A DNA stretch of 64,000 nucleotides from Trema orientale (lineage: Eukaryota > Streptophyta > Magnoliopsida > Rosales > Cannabaceae), in NCBI GenBank assembly GCA_002914845.1, contig JXTC01000197.1, positions 72,356-136,355 of the forward strand. The letters run 5' to 3'. How positions within the stretch are numbered: position 1 is the stretch's first letter; every line of letters starts with the position of its first letter. Both the position numbers and the translations under genes were made by a program. The notes below the pieces were generated by a model that worked only from the letters and a program-made list of their open reading frames with translations, was not told the origin of the DNA and did not search any database. Below, in pieces: positions 10,843-22,548 of this stretch.

Positions 10843-13088
10843 TGTCACGATTGAAAATCCAAAACCGTGACTTTTAGTAATTTTGTGTTGAAACAATAGT
10901 AAATAATAATTTTCCAAAATTTCATAAATTCGAGTACTTGAAATTTTATATTTTAATGCTTAAAAATAAGAAAAATTCAATTTGAGGAAACCCTTCATTA
11001 ATATAGATTTTTTGAGGAAATATTTCACTTAAAGTTTATAGAAACTTCTAATTAATAGTTTAGAAACATTTGTAAACTTTAGTAAAATAAGTCAAATTAA
11101 AACCTTAGGTCCAATGTCCAAATAATTTACATAAAAATCATTTGTATTTCTAAGTACTCAAATTTTATAGCAAAATCATCCTCATACATCCACTTAGTAA
11201 TTATAATATTATTGGCTAAATAAATTTGACAAGGAAAGGAAGAGATGAAATAGAATAGGAACCAACCATTGGAGATGTGGGAAACGACATTCATATGCCA
11301 AACAAGCTTGTGAAGCCACCAAGACAAATACCCAAAAAATTAAATTAACACCTGGAAGTGGGAGGAACTAGGGAGATGAGCACTTGAATGCTCGGTAGAG
11401 ATTCGATTACAAGTTTTTATATATAAGAAATATACTCACGTTAAAGGTCCTGTATGGTTAGTAGTCTATTTAAAACAGTTCACAAAATCCAAGTGGAAAT
11501 CATAGTCCAATAGTTCAAATATTCCAAACCATTGTAAATCATCCATCAAAACTAGTATATATCTATTCAAGCCAACATATAACCATGTATCCAATCATGA
11601 TGTCCGAAGTGTCCTAATGGATCACCTGTAAGTCCGAGCTACCTAAAGAGGCGACCGTAAGTCTGAGCACCTAATGTGGAGTACCGTAAGTCCGACGGCC
11701 ACGTAAGTACATGAATGCATGCAAATGCTATGTGGATGACAGAATAGTGATATACACCATTTCAACAAAATTATAAAATAACCATGCAATATTCTTTAAT
11801 CAAATAACATTTAGTCCTCAAAACTGAGTTCTCAAATCATTTTGGATTTCCTAAACATTTCAGCAGCATAACGGCCATTTTTTTTATTAATACCAAAAAT
11901 CTAATTTCCTATAAAAAAAAACAGTTCAAAATAGTATATATAGCACGCCAACCAGTATAAGATGCCTCCCACGCAGTTTATATCTCGAATCAAGTCAAAA
12001 ACAAATATAAATACAATTTTTATAAATAATTTCACGAAATTCTATATTTATCAAAAATATGTAAATTTATAAATTAAACTAATTTTAGAATCAAGTAATA
12101 GAATCTCTACCTCAATTGAGTATCCAAATAGTGTTACGGAGCTATAAGAAGCGTTTGACGTTGTTTGAGTGTCGTTTGGAGGGTCGGGCGTCGTTTTCGA
12201 ACCTTTGATCGATAGGTTTGAAAACTCGATTTTCAATCGGAGCTTCAGATCGTGAAACGGACTTCACCACTGAATTCATGGTACCCACATATTAATTGAC
12301 CGATTCGGGCTCGGGCCAAACTCGGGCCCACGGCATACAAAACGAAACGAGAAAATCTGAGCCGTTAGATTTAGATTTTTGTGCCCGTCACTAAATATAG
12401 TCAATATATATATATATCAAAATTTTTGTTTTCACGAGTACATCACAAATATGAGGTTTATTTTAGGATCTAACGGTCGGATTGAAAAATTTAAATACGA
12501 AACTAAAATAGCTTAAAATTAACAAAAATGGCAAAATTCAAACCGAGCAATATTGAGTCAAGATATATGTGACGAGACGAATCAAACCGGACCATTTTCA
12601 CGGTGAAATGACGCTAGAATCGGCGTCGGCGAGCTTCGAAAGCCGTGGCGTTTTCCAGCTTTTTCTAGTGATGGTGACATCGGACGGCACTGCAACCAAT
12701 GGCGGGAGGTTCATCTGCTCCTGGGCTGTCAACGACGGTCGGTGGCGCGCCTCATCATAGATAGAAACGGCCTCGTCGAAGTTCGGCTGGTTTTTCGACG
12801 TTTCTGCCGGAATTCGCACAGAGAAAGAGAGATCGAGAGGGAAGAGAGAGAGAGTGAGCTGAAATTTTCAGCTTGGCCACTTGGCGCCCATTTAATGGGT
12901 GCTTGGTTTTGCAACTAAATCCCTGGCTTAAAAACACTCTCATATAAGTCCACAAAATTGCAAATAAACCCCTGTTTTTGAAATTTCTCTCAAGTAAACC
13001 CAAATTCAAATTTAATATTATATATTATTTTTTTTTTTTTAAATGGTCAAAAGACCAAATTGCCCTTAGAAAATTCAGGGGTTTTACA
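10843..13088 (-). mobile_element. Solo LTR of a Ty3/gypsy (Del/Tekay-like) element
   Basis: 2246 bp. On the minus strand it starts TGTAAAACCCC (ending at 13088) and ends TCGTGACA (plus-strand TGTCACGA at 10843). A perfect 5-bp duplication GTTTG flanks it at 10838-10842 and 13089-13093. There is no internal coding domain between the ends, so it is a solo LTR left by LTR-LTR recombination. It contains a GC-rich stretch (12560-12850) with chance open frames on both strands, and three 28-29 bp repeats around 11612-11697. Confidence 0.88.
11612..11697. repeat. Three short tandem repeats inside the solo LTR
   Basis: Units begin CCTAATGGATCACC, CCTAAAGAGGCGACC and CCTAATGTGGAGTACC, each followed by a GTAAGTC(C/T)GA motif. 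Unit length is 28-29 bp. A comparable 34-bp repeat block occurs in the other minus-strand LTR (22028-22163). Confidence 0.75.
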
Positions 13089-13093
13089 GTTTG

Positions 13094-14312
13094 TTTTTAT
13101 CTATTGTTCTTTAATATCTGTCTTTGAAAAAACGAGTACGTTTTGCGTACATATAAATTAAAGAATTAAAGATAACAATAGTGCTGCTAATTTTGTGAGA
13201 TGGATGTGGGTAAGGAATTGTATAATGATTATTTGGTGCTATCATACAGATCATATTATAGGGAATGATATATATGGGTGGCTAATTGGAGTAAATTTCT
13301 AGTTTCCACGAATTGGTTTGGCTCACAAGTTATAATATTAACGCTTGCCTATGTATATATAAACCTCTTTTCTGTCTATTATGGGTTTCAAACTCTCATC
13401 CAAAAGTTACGGTTTTTCTCTTTTACCAAGAAAAAGTTTTAAGTACCCTTTTGCTATAAAAAAGAAAAAAAAAATATTTACTGAAATTAACCTCCGCAAC
13501 GCATTTCGCTATAAGATATACATGGTGGAAGTTCAACACCGAACATGACATGTATAAATGAAGGACTCTCACGTACTTATCTTGAAGATAATACGGCGAA
13601 GCAATCATAAATAAAATTGATAAGAATCAAACTTAGCAAATCAATATGACCACGACTCGTGATGAGAGTAGAAAAACGTGTCTGAAGAAAAAAAAAATAA
13701 AAAAATAAAAATAACACGAAAAAAAAGTGTATAAATCACCTCATCTTTTTGTTTTCCTCGCTGGAATCATAAATCAACCTTTTTTAAACTTTATTTTCTC
13801 TTTTTGCCTAAGAATCATACATCAGCTTTCACTTCCTTATAAATTGATTGATGTATAGGACTAGGAATACTAAGGCCATTAAGCTATTAATTTACTAAAT
13901 TTTGGCTAATAAACAAGTGACATACCCTATAACTTATGGGTACTATGGCCTAAATTTACAATTGATAAAAGTCATTTAGTTAATTAGTACTTTAGTTTAG
14001 TTGCGTGGAACTTGAAGCAACATCTTATTTAACATTGTTTGTATTCACCCCGATGACTTGACAAATTCATAACGTCCTATTTAATCTATACACTCTTTTC
14101 CAGTGGGAAAATAATACGTCTTTTGTGTGGCTAACATCAACGTGGTAAAAAAAAAAAACATAGAAAACAGCTGTTTCAAGTACAAGTTCTTCGTATTTAA
14201 ACAGTTGAAACTAAAATTTTATTATAGCTTATTAATACCAAAAAAGGGGGGGAAAAAAAGTACGCATTCAGTACTGATAATCAAGAGAAATTTTTTTAAA
14301 AAAGTTGGGGCT
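13094..14312. other. Intergenic DNA, no gene seen
   Basis: AT-rich sequence with poly-A runs (13465, 13690, 14145). The short open frames at 13423-13608 and 14127-14315 lack any recognisable domain. Confidence 0.5.
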
Positions 14313-14321
14313 TAACTAAAA

Positions 14322-14492
14322 GGAGATGGCTACGGTAGGGGCGTCCCTACGTAGGTCATGCCTTAATTATCGTTGGATGGGAATCTGTGGGGAATAACGG
14401 GAATCTGTGGAGAATCTATTTATATACAAATTCCCATCCAACGGTGAATAGACAGGGCCCTACGTAGGAGCGTCCCTACTGTAGACGCACCC
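14322..14492. mobile_element. Mutator-like MITE, 171 bp, hairpin-forming
   Basis: A perfect 9-bp duplication TAACTAAAA flanks the element (14313-14321 and 14493-14501). The ends are inverted repeats of about 34 bp: left GGAGATGGCTACGGTAGGGG..., right end reverse-complemented GGGTGCGTCTACAGTAGGGA..., both running into CCTACGTAGG. An inner inverted pair (GTTGGATGGGAAT / ATTCCCATCCAAC) lets nearly the whole element fold. A 9-bp duplication with GG-starting TIRs indicates a Mutator-superfamily non-autonomous element. Confidence 0.88.
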
Positions 14493-14501
14493 TAACTAAA
14501 A

Positions 14502-17500
14502 TACACAAGAAAAAATTATGACTTAAAGGAAGAATATTGAGTTACAACTCAAAATGCTTTTCTGTTTTTTTTTTTTTTTTTTGGGACTAAAAGTAACATA
14601 TGGCAACGATATTCATTGGATTTGATTGTGACTAAAAGAGTATATTAAACCTTTTTTTAGGGAAAAAGAGTATATTAAACTAATTATGTTTTTTTCGCAA
14701 CTAAAAATATTAGGTACACACTTTTTAGTCACTGTACTCTTTTTTTTTCTGTAATTTATTTAGTCACAGTATTCTTTACTATCAACACAAAATTGTGTTA
14801 TAATTTATTGTAAGTTCCGTGTAGTTAGCTAGAAGTTTAATAAACAAAGACATAAGTAATTAGTACAGAAAAATATATGAAATAGACGTAATTTCCTTAC
14901 TAGTTTCCGTCCTCCATCTTTCTTCTGTTTCTTTCCTATTCATCAGATCCCTCAACCCTAATTTTTCCTTTTTATTTCTAAGAATATGAATATTGTTGTT
15001 TTCAGAAAGGGGAGCTATATTTGCACCCACATAATTATTAAGGCACCACTAAAATAAATAAAATGACAAATCAAGACAAGAAATTAAAAGCTATGTTAAA
15101 AGAGCACCAAACATCCTCTAAAGCTAATTTTCTTCTTTACAAATCTATGAACTAAAATAAATTAGGAGTTTTAATTTTTAGGATGAAAAGAATGAATCAT
15201 CAAACAAAAAAACTATGAGAAATATAAATAACTAACATGAAAAAATGAAACACAAGATATTGAAAAATAAATAAAAAATAAAACAAAGTAAACTGGATAT
15301 AAAGAAAAAGAGATTTCACTTCTTTTATTTTAATTAAGATTACAGATATTATCAAAGAAATTAGAACTGGAGGATATGAATTACGCATAAAAATAAATTT
15401 TAAAAAAATAATTATAAGACAAAAGATGAAAGGGATTTTTGAATAGGTCCTACGAAATTGAAAAATAATGAGAGATAAAGATGGGGTGCCTAATTGTCTC
15501 TTTTAGTCATTTTATTGATCAATTTGGTACCTTTATGCAAAGTTGGGTTATATATATAGTCTTTCTTTCAAAACTTGATGTGGATTGACTATTTTAGCCA
15601 AAACTAAAAGGACATTGTTTTAATTATTGTTTTAATTACCTCTTTTAGAAATAATTAAAACATTTACTTGATTAACAAATTGATACAAATTTCATCCTCC
15701 ATCTATTTTGTCAAAATTAGATAACAAAGTTTTTTCATCTGTATTTTCCTTTTTTCGCCTAATTTGCTTTTCTTCTCTCCCTCTATTAAACCTTCTTCTT
15801 TCCTTCTATTTATTTATTCTTTTTTATTTTATTTTATCCACCGCGTACCACAGCCGTAAAATGTATTTACGGATCTGTTAACTTAGATATGTTTTGCAGT
15901 ACCACCAATATTCCTCTTTGGTTAAATGCTGGAACTTTTTCTTTTCCCACCGTCTGATGTTAACAATAGAATTCGGTAATGCTTCTTTATAGTCGGAGGC
16001 TTCCTTTGCATTATGTGGTGGTATCTGTTGTCATTCTTTTCTTCTTTGTTGGCTTCTTTGTTTCATGTTCTTTTGTTTTGCCTTTAGGGGCCTCGTTGCC
16101 TGCATTTTGGATGTGCTCGACCTCCTTTTACTTTTTTCCCTTTTTTTTTTTTTGTCTTTTCTTTTATAATAATGTGCTCTTCGTCTTCTTCCATTCTATT
16201 TTTTATTTTAATTCTCTTTTCATGGTATGTGAAGATTGAAAGAAAAATGTAATTTTTCGATTACCCTTAGAGCGTGGTAATTTTGTTTTTGTTTTTTTTT
16301 TTTTTTTTTGAGTTAGTTTTGACTGAATTAAGCCGAAGGGTGAAACTTGTATCAATGTGTTAATCAAGGGATGATATATTTGTGTTTTTTTTTAAATTAG
16401 AGGGATGTATTGTGCATTTTGTCATAAACGGACTTGAATATAGTTTTCTAATTTTCTCTTAGAAGAATATCACGTACATATTTATTAGTGCTCTATATGC
16501 ATTTTTGTTTAGCCTTCTAAAATAGTACTCTCTAAACAACTTCATATTGTTTGTTAACTAACAGTTAGCTTACTTACTTTTCTTTCTAATAATAATTTCT
16601 TTTGGGAGCTGTGCTACAAACAAATGTGTCTAATATTTGGTTGTACGAAAATGGACAAATTTGCTAACAAAAAAAAAAAAAAAAGGCCCCTTAATTAAGG
16701 TTGGCGTGACCATTTCTTTATTATTCAGGATGTTGGCACACGAAAATTTGTTTCTAACATTATAATTAAACACATGAACAGGGGATAGAAGCATAGGAAA
16801 TAAAAATTTACGATGACTCCTTTACCTCTTATTATAAGAGGTTGAGGACATTCAAATTTTAGTCCTCAAATATTGAAAGCGGATATGAGTACTAATTATC
16901 TAGCTAAATCTATTTCCACTCTCTATTCCATTTTTCAAAAAAATGACACTGATGTCATTAAGTTGTCAATAATTAGAGGGAAATAGAAACCACTTCTGTT
17001 GTCTGAAATATTCCATTGAGATCAAAAAGCCTCATATATGCTAATCATGGACCATAGTGGCACAGTGGTCCTTGGTCTGGTAGATTTTTCGTGCCTTCAA
17101 TTCGATGGGGGCTCTCCAACTGTTATATAATTGTCATGAGACTACACAACTTAGTCTTACTACTTTTGGAAGATAAATGCATATATACCTTAATTAAATT
17201 ACAGAAAAGAAAAATAATGGAGAGTGGAAAAATACTAGGGTAGGCTAAGATTTTATAATGAACAAAAAAATTAACAGTATCAGCCTATGTAGTGTTTATG
17301 CATTTAGCTTCAAAAATAATAATAATGAACAAAAAAAAAAGAAAAAAAAAACCTTCAAAACACCATAGGCTGATACTGATTAAAGGATAATGTTAATTAT
17401 TTCAAGATTTATATCAAATTTTTAATACCAAAATATATGACAGGTGAGATGTTAAATTTTAATTAGAGTATTAGAATTTACCACAAACAAATTAATCAAA

Positions 17501-18600
17501 TTTATAAATTGAAAAATGAAAACTCACATATCATATATATAAATATTAAAAAATTGGTATAAATCTTGAAATCTATACCTGGTATTATTCTTCAGATGGA
17601 TTTTCTGGCCTCTTTTATTTTATTTTTCTTTCTTTCTTTCTTTCCTCTTTGCGTTTATTATAAAAGTTTTACTTGAAATGCCAAGTAAACCAATGAATAC
17701 AATGTTCTTGTTGGAATTCAAGTCTCATACTTCTCTCAACATCACTCAATAGATGATGTTGACTGGCCCACCATAGACTAGACTGCATCTGCGTACTGTT
17801 TTAGGCAGCCGGTAGTATTATATGTGTGGTTGGGTTTCAATTGAAGTGGGGGTGTCTTTTCTCAAGGTTCCTGACTTAGCCAAAGAATAAATTCAAAAAT
17901 GTCTTTTTCTTTGTTCAAGATAAATTCCAAAACATGTTACCCTATTGGCTATATCTTCTTAACCGCGCAGCAAACATTGATTAATTAGTTTTATCCACGT
18001 TAATACATGTAATTATAGATAGATAGATTAATAAATATTGTGCTTATTAATTGTTATCCCAACCACTTGAGAGCATTTCAACCACTTGAAAGCTGCTCGA
18101 TCCTCTAACTTTGGCCCCATATCTTTGTGAGTGGTCAGCAAGATGTGAAGCATAACAACTTTGCATGACCAGGACTTTATAATCATATAGTATATGTATA
18201 TCACTTTTCCCATCTGGGTTTTCGACTAAACATATTGTAGAAAATCCAAATTCACATGGATCATATCAAATAAATATCTTTGGAAACATCAGTAATTAGA
18301 TAGATCTTAGGGTATCCTGAGATTTCTGACTCATTCAACTTAATTTACCACTAGTATCATTTACAAAGATCAAATAAAATGTATTGTAACCTTCCTGTGT
18401 AAGTGGGTAAAGAGAATTTTCGGAGTGTTGAAATGGTATGCATGGATTTGGAGTACGTACCCGTTTAGGTGTCTGTTAGAATATTTTACAAAGGGAAAGT
18501 GTGTCCTTTTCCATATAGAATTTTTATCTCGTGAAAAGCAGTTACAAATAGAGATAGTACATGAGAAATTCAGTGTATAGTACCTGATCTTTAATTAGCA
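14502..18600. other. Intergenic DNA upstream of the microRNA gene
   Basis: Long T-rich and A-rich tracts (14562, 16140, 16290, 16670) and a 20-bp inverted repeat at 17276-17377. The 15979-16239 open frame is low-complexity Phe/Leu/Val-rich and not credible. Distal promoter elements of the microRNA gene may lie in the last kilobase but none can be named. Confidence 0.45.
17276..17377. repeat. Inverted repeat with about 20-bp arms
   Basis: AGTATCAGCCTATGTAGTGTTT (17276) pairs with AAACACCATAGGCTGATACT (17358-17377) across an A-rich loop of about 60 bases. Only the core arms match, so this may be a decayed MITE or a small foldback. Confidence 0.6.
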
Positions 18601-18671
18601 ACACTATCACACACACACACAAACCTTTTTTACCATTCTTTTCAGTGAGTACTACTGGCTATTCCTTCTTT

Positions 18672-18684
18672 CCTATAAATAGAG
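18672..18684 (+). promoter_or_regulatory. TATA box of the MIR156/157 gene
   Basis: CCTATAAATAGAGG is a textbook plant TATA box. A start about 30 bases downstream would be near 18705-18715, just before the long CT-repeat leader (18718-18757), a pyrimidine patch common in plant 5' leaders. The hairpin begins about 150 bases further on. Confidence 0.7.
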
Positions 18685-18717
18685 GACAACTGATAGGAGT
18701 CTATTATATAGCCAATC

Positions 18718-18750
<33 letters not shown>

Positions 18751-18857
18751 CTCTCACATCTATATTTGGAGGCCATATAATAATAAAGATTTGATGGGGG
18801 TTTTTCTTTTTAAAATCTTTTGAAGGGTAAAGGAGTAAAGGGAAAGGGAGTTACTGA

Positions 18858-18965
18858 TGAGAGGTTGTTGACAGAAGATAGAGAGCACAGATGATGATAT
18901 GCAAAAAAGCAATTCCAACTGCATCTCACTCCTTTGTGCTCTCTATGCTTCTGTCATCACCTTCA
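18858..18965 (+). ncRNA. MIR157: MIR156/157 microRNA precursor hairpin
   Basis: The 21-nt sequence at 18868-18888 (TTGACAGAAGATAGAGAG plus CAC) is identical to plant miR157, a member of the miR156 family. The opposite arm carries the star strand at 18938-18958 (GCTCTCTATGCTTCTGTCAT plus C), offset to give a Dicer-like two-base 3' overhang. The foldback continues beyond the duplex with ATGATGATATGC pairing to GCATCTCACTC, and the loop is about 20 bases. miR156/157 directs cleavage and repression of SPL transcription factor mRNAs and sets juvenile-to-adult phase change. Transcription is by Pol II from the TATA box upstream. The open frame 18891-19112 overlaps the hairpin and is not a gene. Confidence 0.95.
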
Positions 18966-21391
18966 GTCCCTCTACCCACTTCTCTAGATCCTCCATTTCA
19001 TCTCTTCTTTTATTTATTTATTTATATATTCTGGGTACATTCATACTCCCACAGTGAAATTAAAATCTACATATATAAAGTCCTGATCTTCCCCAACTAC
19101 AAATTCTTATAATTTTCCTCCTCTTCTGTCAATCACATTTCTTTTGTTACATTTACCAGATATTATGCTATGTCGTTTGCAGCTTGATTAATCCGATCTA
19201 TAAACACCAGCAACGCAATCAGGGTGGTAGCTTATACGTTACTGCTTGTCATGAAAGGTCAAAAAGCAGCTTGTTCCTAGTTTGGGAGTACTTATACGGG
19301 TAATTTGTTGATCAGCTGAACCATGATCATATGCACAGATATCATAATGATGAAAATTGTATCTTTTATTATTGCTAGTGTCTAAGTCATCACTTCTTCT
19401 CTTTCAAAGTTTATGTTCAAATTTTAAGGTAGTTCGAAAAGCCAATTTTGCTAAAGGTTATACTAACTAACTAGTTCAATTTCTTGTTCTATGATTAATT
19501 AATGTGTATTTACAGTTAATAAATTTCCATACATTGAAAGCTTGAAGAGCCAGTTAATACGTACATATGTATAATATATGGATCAATTTTGGCTCAGGCT
19601 ACTCTAACCTGCCTTTAATTAGGAGGCAAATTGCTAATTATGACAAATAATTCCTTCTTTTTTTGGATCTTTTTTCAGGTTTCTAATTTTTTTAAGGCTG
19701 TTTTTTCTTTTCCATGTGGGATTGAATTATATGAATCATTGTAATATCTGAGCTTGTGTTGCAGGGTAATATTAATTGAAATAATTCAATAATTAATTGC
19801 TTTTATGTGAGTAGGGTCATTCTGGGTACTCGGAAGGGGTTAAAAATGGAAGCTCAGGGGAGGATATGGCGAAAGTGAGAACGGATACTAAACTTCTCCG
19901 AAAATTCCAAAGAATCATGAGTACTCCACAAAACTTCATATGCATATGTTATTACCAACTTAATTCCTGCTCAAAGAATTAGTGAACGCACACTTATCTG
20001 ATGATTTCCCTTTATGAAATTAATTGTTAATGACTGAGACATATGTGCAGCTATATGACGCTACCTTTTCTTGTTCCGAAGAAGCATAAGCTTTTTGCTC
20101 AGGTCAGGCGTAATTATGATCATTCATTATTCATATTCTCATTTTTGTTTCTTTCCCATCAAATTTGTGGTACATGAAAAACTTTGCAGGCTTTCCTGGA
20201 CCACCACACCAAATGAATTCTCGATGATCAGAACTTTCTATAAAGATAGTATTTTTTTTTTTTTCTTTTTCTGCTAGCTAGAGAAGATTGTATATGTGGT
20301 CCGATATTTGTAGTTTGTATTCTTATTCATTCTTCAGTTTCCATGTACCAAATAGTAACTTATTAAGAAGAAATTTTTCAAGCTAGATAAATTGGCTATA
20401 CGAATTCTCAAAACTGCACATTAAAATTATTTCTTTCGTTAATTTCTCGTTTAATAATCAGACACTAGGCGTGAACGTTAAAGACAAAGACAAAAATCTA
20501 ACACAGTGAATGATGGCTGGCAGGTTAAAACGTTATAAGGTCCCTTAAAGAAACTTGTATACGTGGTGTATATTATCCAAAAAAAAAAAAAAAAAGACAA
20601 CAAAAAAAAAATAAAAAATAAAAAGAAAAAAAGAAAAAAAGAAAACTTTTACAAATATATATATATATATATGGTTTATGTCAGATATAGCATGAACGAA
20701 AATTAATGGTTTAATTTATTCTTTTTGTAATTCGATCGTATAATCTCAATAAACCCAAAATTACACAGCCATCATCTTCAGTTTATATATATATATATAT
20801 ATATATGTGTATTTATATATAACTTCCTTAGTACAAAAGAAAATTAAAAAAAAAAGTATAGACTGAGGTTTATCTTACGCCGCAAAGACTTAACCCATTG
20901 TCGTGTTCTATATTATTAGATGTAACCTTAGTCCGTATTAAAAGTCAAGCTTATTATAACTATATTTACATAATACATTGTTTGTGATCGTCATGCACGT
21001 TTTATTGTAATGCTTCATACTTTATTTGTTGGCTTGAATGGATTGATCTACTTTATTTTCGTATTTAATAAATTAAAGAAGGTAGAAAGCGCGTGATTAT
21101 CTTATGATTGTCTTATTCACACTTAGTTGGAATGTGTATGTGACGTTATTTTGATGACCTTTTGTTTATTATTCTGTTATGTATTGCTTTGATGGTTTAA
21201 TATTTTTTGTACAAATTATATTCGTCGTCTCACTTATTAATTTGTTAATCCCTTTCGATATATAACCTTAAGCGTACGTGGTGTTTAAGTATTATATTGG
21301 TCACCCATTATATATGTATAGCGGAGGCCATATTGTTAATTAATTAGCTATGTTTAAATTACTGCAACAGTAAGATATCATGTTGTTTTTA
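18966..21391. other. Downstream part of the pri-microRNA transcript and intergenic DNA
   Basis: Pri-miR156 transcripts are often spliced and can extend over a kilobase, so part of this stretch may be transcribed; no exon limits can be read. Contains A-rich (20579-20642), (AT)n (20656, 20786) and T-rich tracts. No coding gene is supported. Confidence 0.4.
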
Positions 21392-22027
21392 TAAAGTATG
21401 ATGCCCCACTCCCGAGAACATATACTGCATACTTATTAGATAAAGCCTTATAAATATGCAAGGCATCTATCTACAATTCACAAAAATAAAGAGGAATTGA
21501 ACTCTAATAAATAGTAATAAATCATGTGCAATCCAATAATTTTATTAAGTCTCCAAATATTAAAATCAACTATACAAAATATATACTATAGTCTAATAAA
21601 TTTGTACTAATTGATATTTCAAGGCTTCATGTTTTTCCAATAAAAATGAATGACTTTCCCTCTTTCACTCATGAACTCAAATGTATCCCAGTTATCTAGA
21701 CAAGTTCTCCAATAGTAAACCTCTTAACTGATGATCTTAAAACCTGGGAGGAAAAATAAAAGAGTGAGTTAGAAACCCAGTAAGTAACCAATAATCTTAA
21801 CTAGTTGGATCAAGCATATATAATTTGAAAAGATTTAGTATTATCTATTAGAATAAAATCAATTTTTCAAAATACAATAATTTTCAAAGAAAATGAAATG
21901 AAACTATTAAGAAAATCAGTTTAACAAAAACATGAAGAGGTTTCCAAAATTTATCGTTTTAGTCTTATTTAATAATCAATAATGCTTTCAAATTATTAAA
22001 TAATCTTTGGTGACTATGGCCATAGTT

Positions 22028-22163
22028 AACCCCTGTAGCTAGGTCCATATTTGCTACATTTGACCCACGTAGCTAGGTGTAAATTTACTACATTTAACCC
22101 TCGTAGTTAGGGCTGCATTCACTACATTTAAGCCACGTAGCTTAGTCCATATTCAGTATGTAC
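22028..22163. repeat. Four 34-bp tandem repeats in the split LTR
   Basis: Units start at 22028, 22062, 22096 and 22130. Each carries (A/C)C(G/T)TAG(C/T)TAG(G/T) followed by CTACATTT. They occupy the same part of the LTR as the 28-29 bp repeats at 11612 in the other solo LTR. Confidence 0.8.
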
Positions 22164-22548
22164 TGTCTGCATATAACTCCTACGGAATAGGTCCACATTG
22201 CATAATCACCGAAGAAAGTTTCAAAACACGATTATTTATAATGATAGTTTAGAACAAATTCACTTTTCTCATTATAGCACTATAATCATTTCAAAACAAT
22301 TTCCATGTAACTACATTAAATAAAAATTTCATATACTTGATCGACACTTTGATATAAAACAATTATCAAATTGAATCATAATACTTTTCAGAAAAAGTGA
22401 TTATTTCAGTAAACGATTTTCTTTCAATAAAAGAACTTATTTTTAAAAAGTATATTTTCACTTGAAATCATCTTATTTAAGAAAATACTTTACAAATACA
22501 ATTCTATTAGAAATACAAAACATTTAGCTTTTGGACAAAGAAAATTAC

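Noticed and set aside
12569..13009. Overlapping open frames on both strands at 12569-13009
   Set aside because: They lie entirely within the solo LTR (10843-13088) and have no recognisable domain.
15979..16239. 86-codon frame, hydrophobic and Phe/Val/Leu-rich
   Set aside because: Derived from T-rich low-complexity sequence; no start context, domain or neighbouring exon supports a gene.
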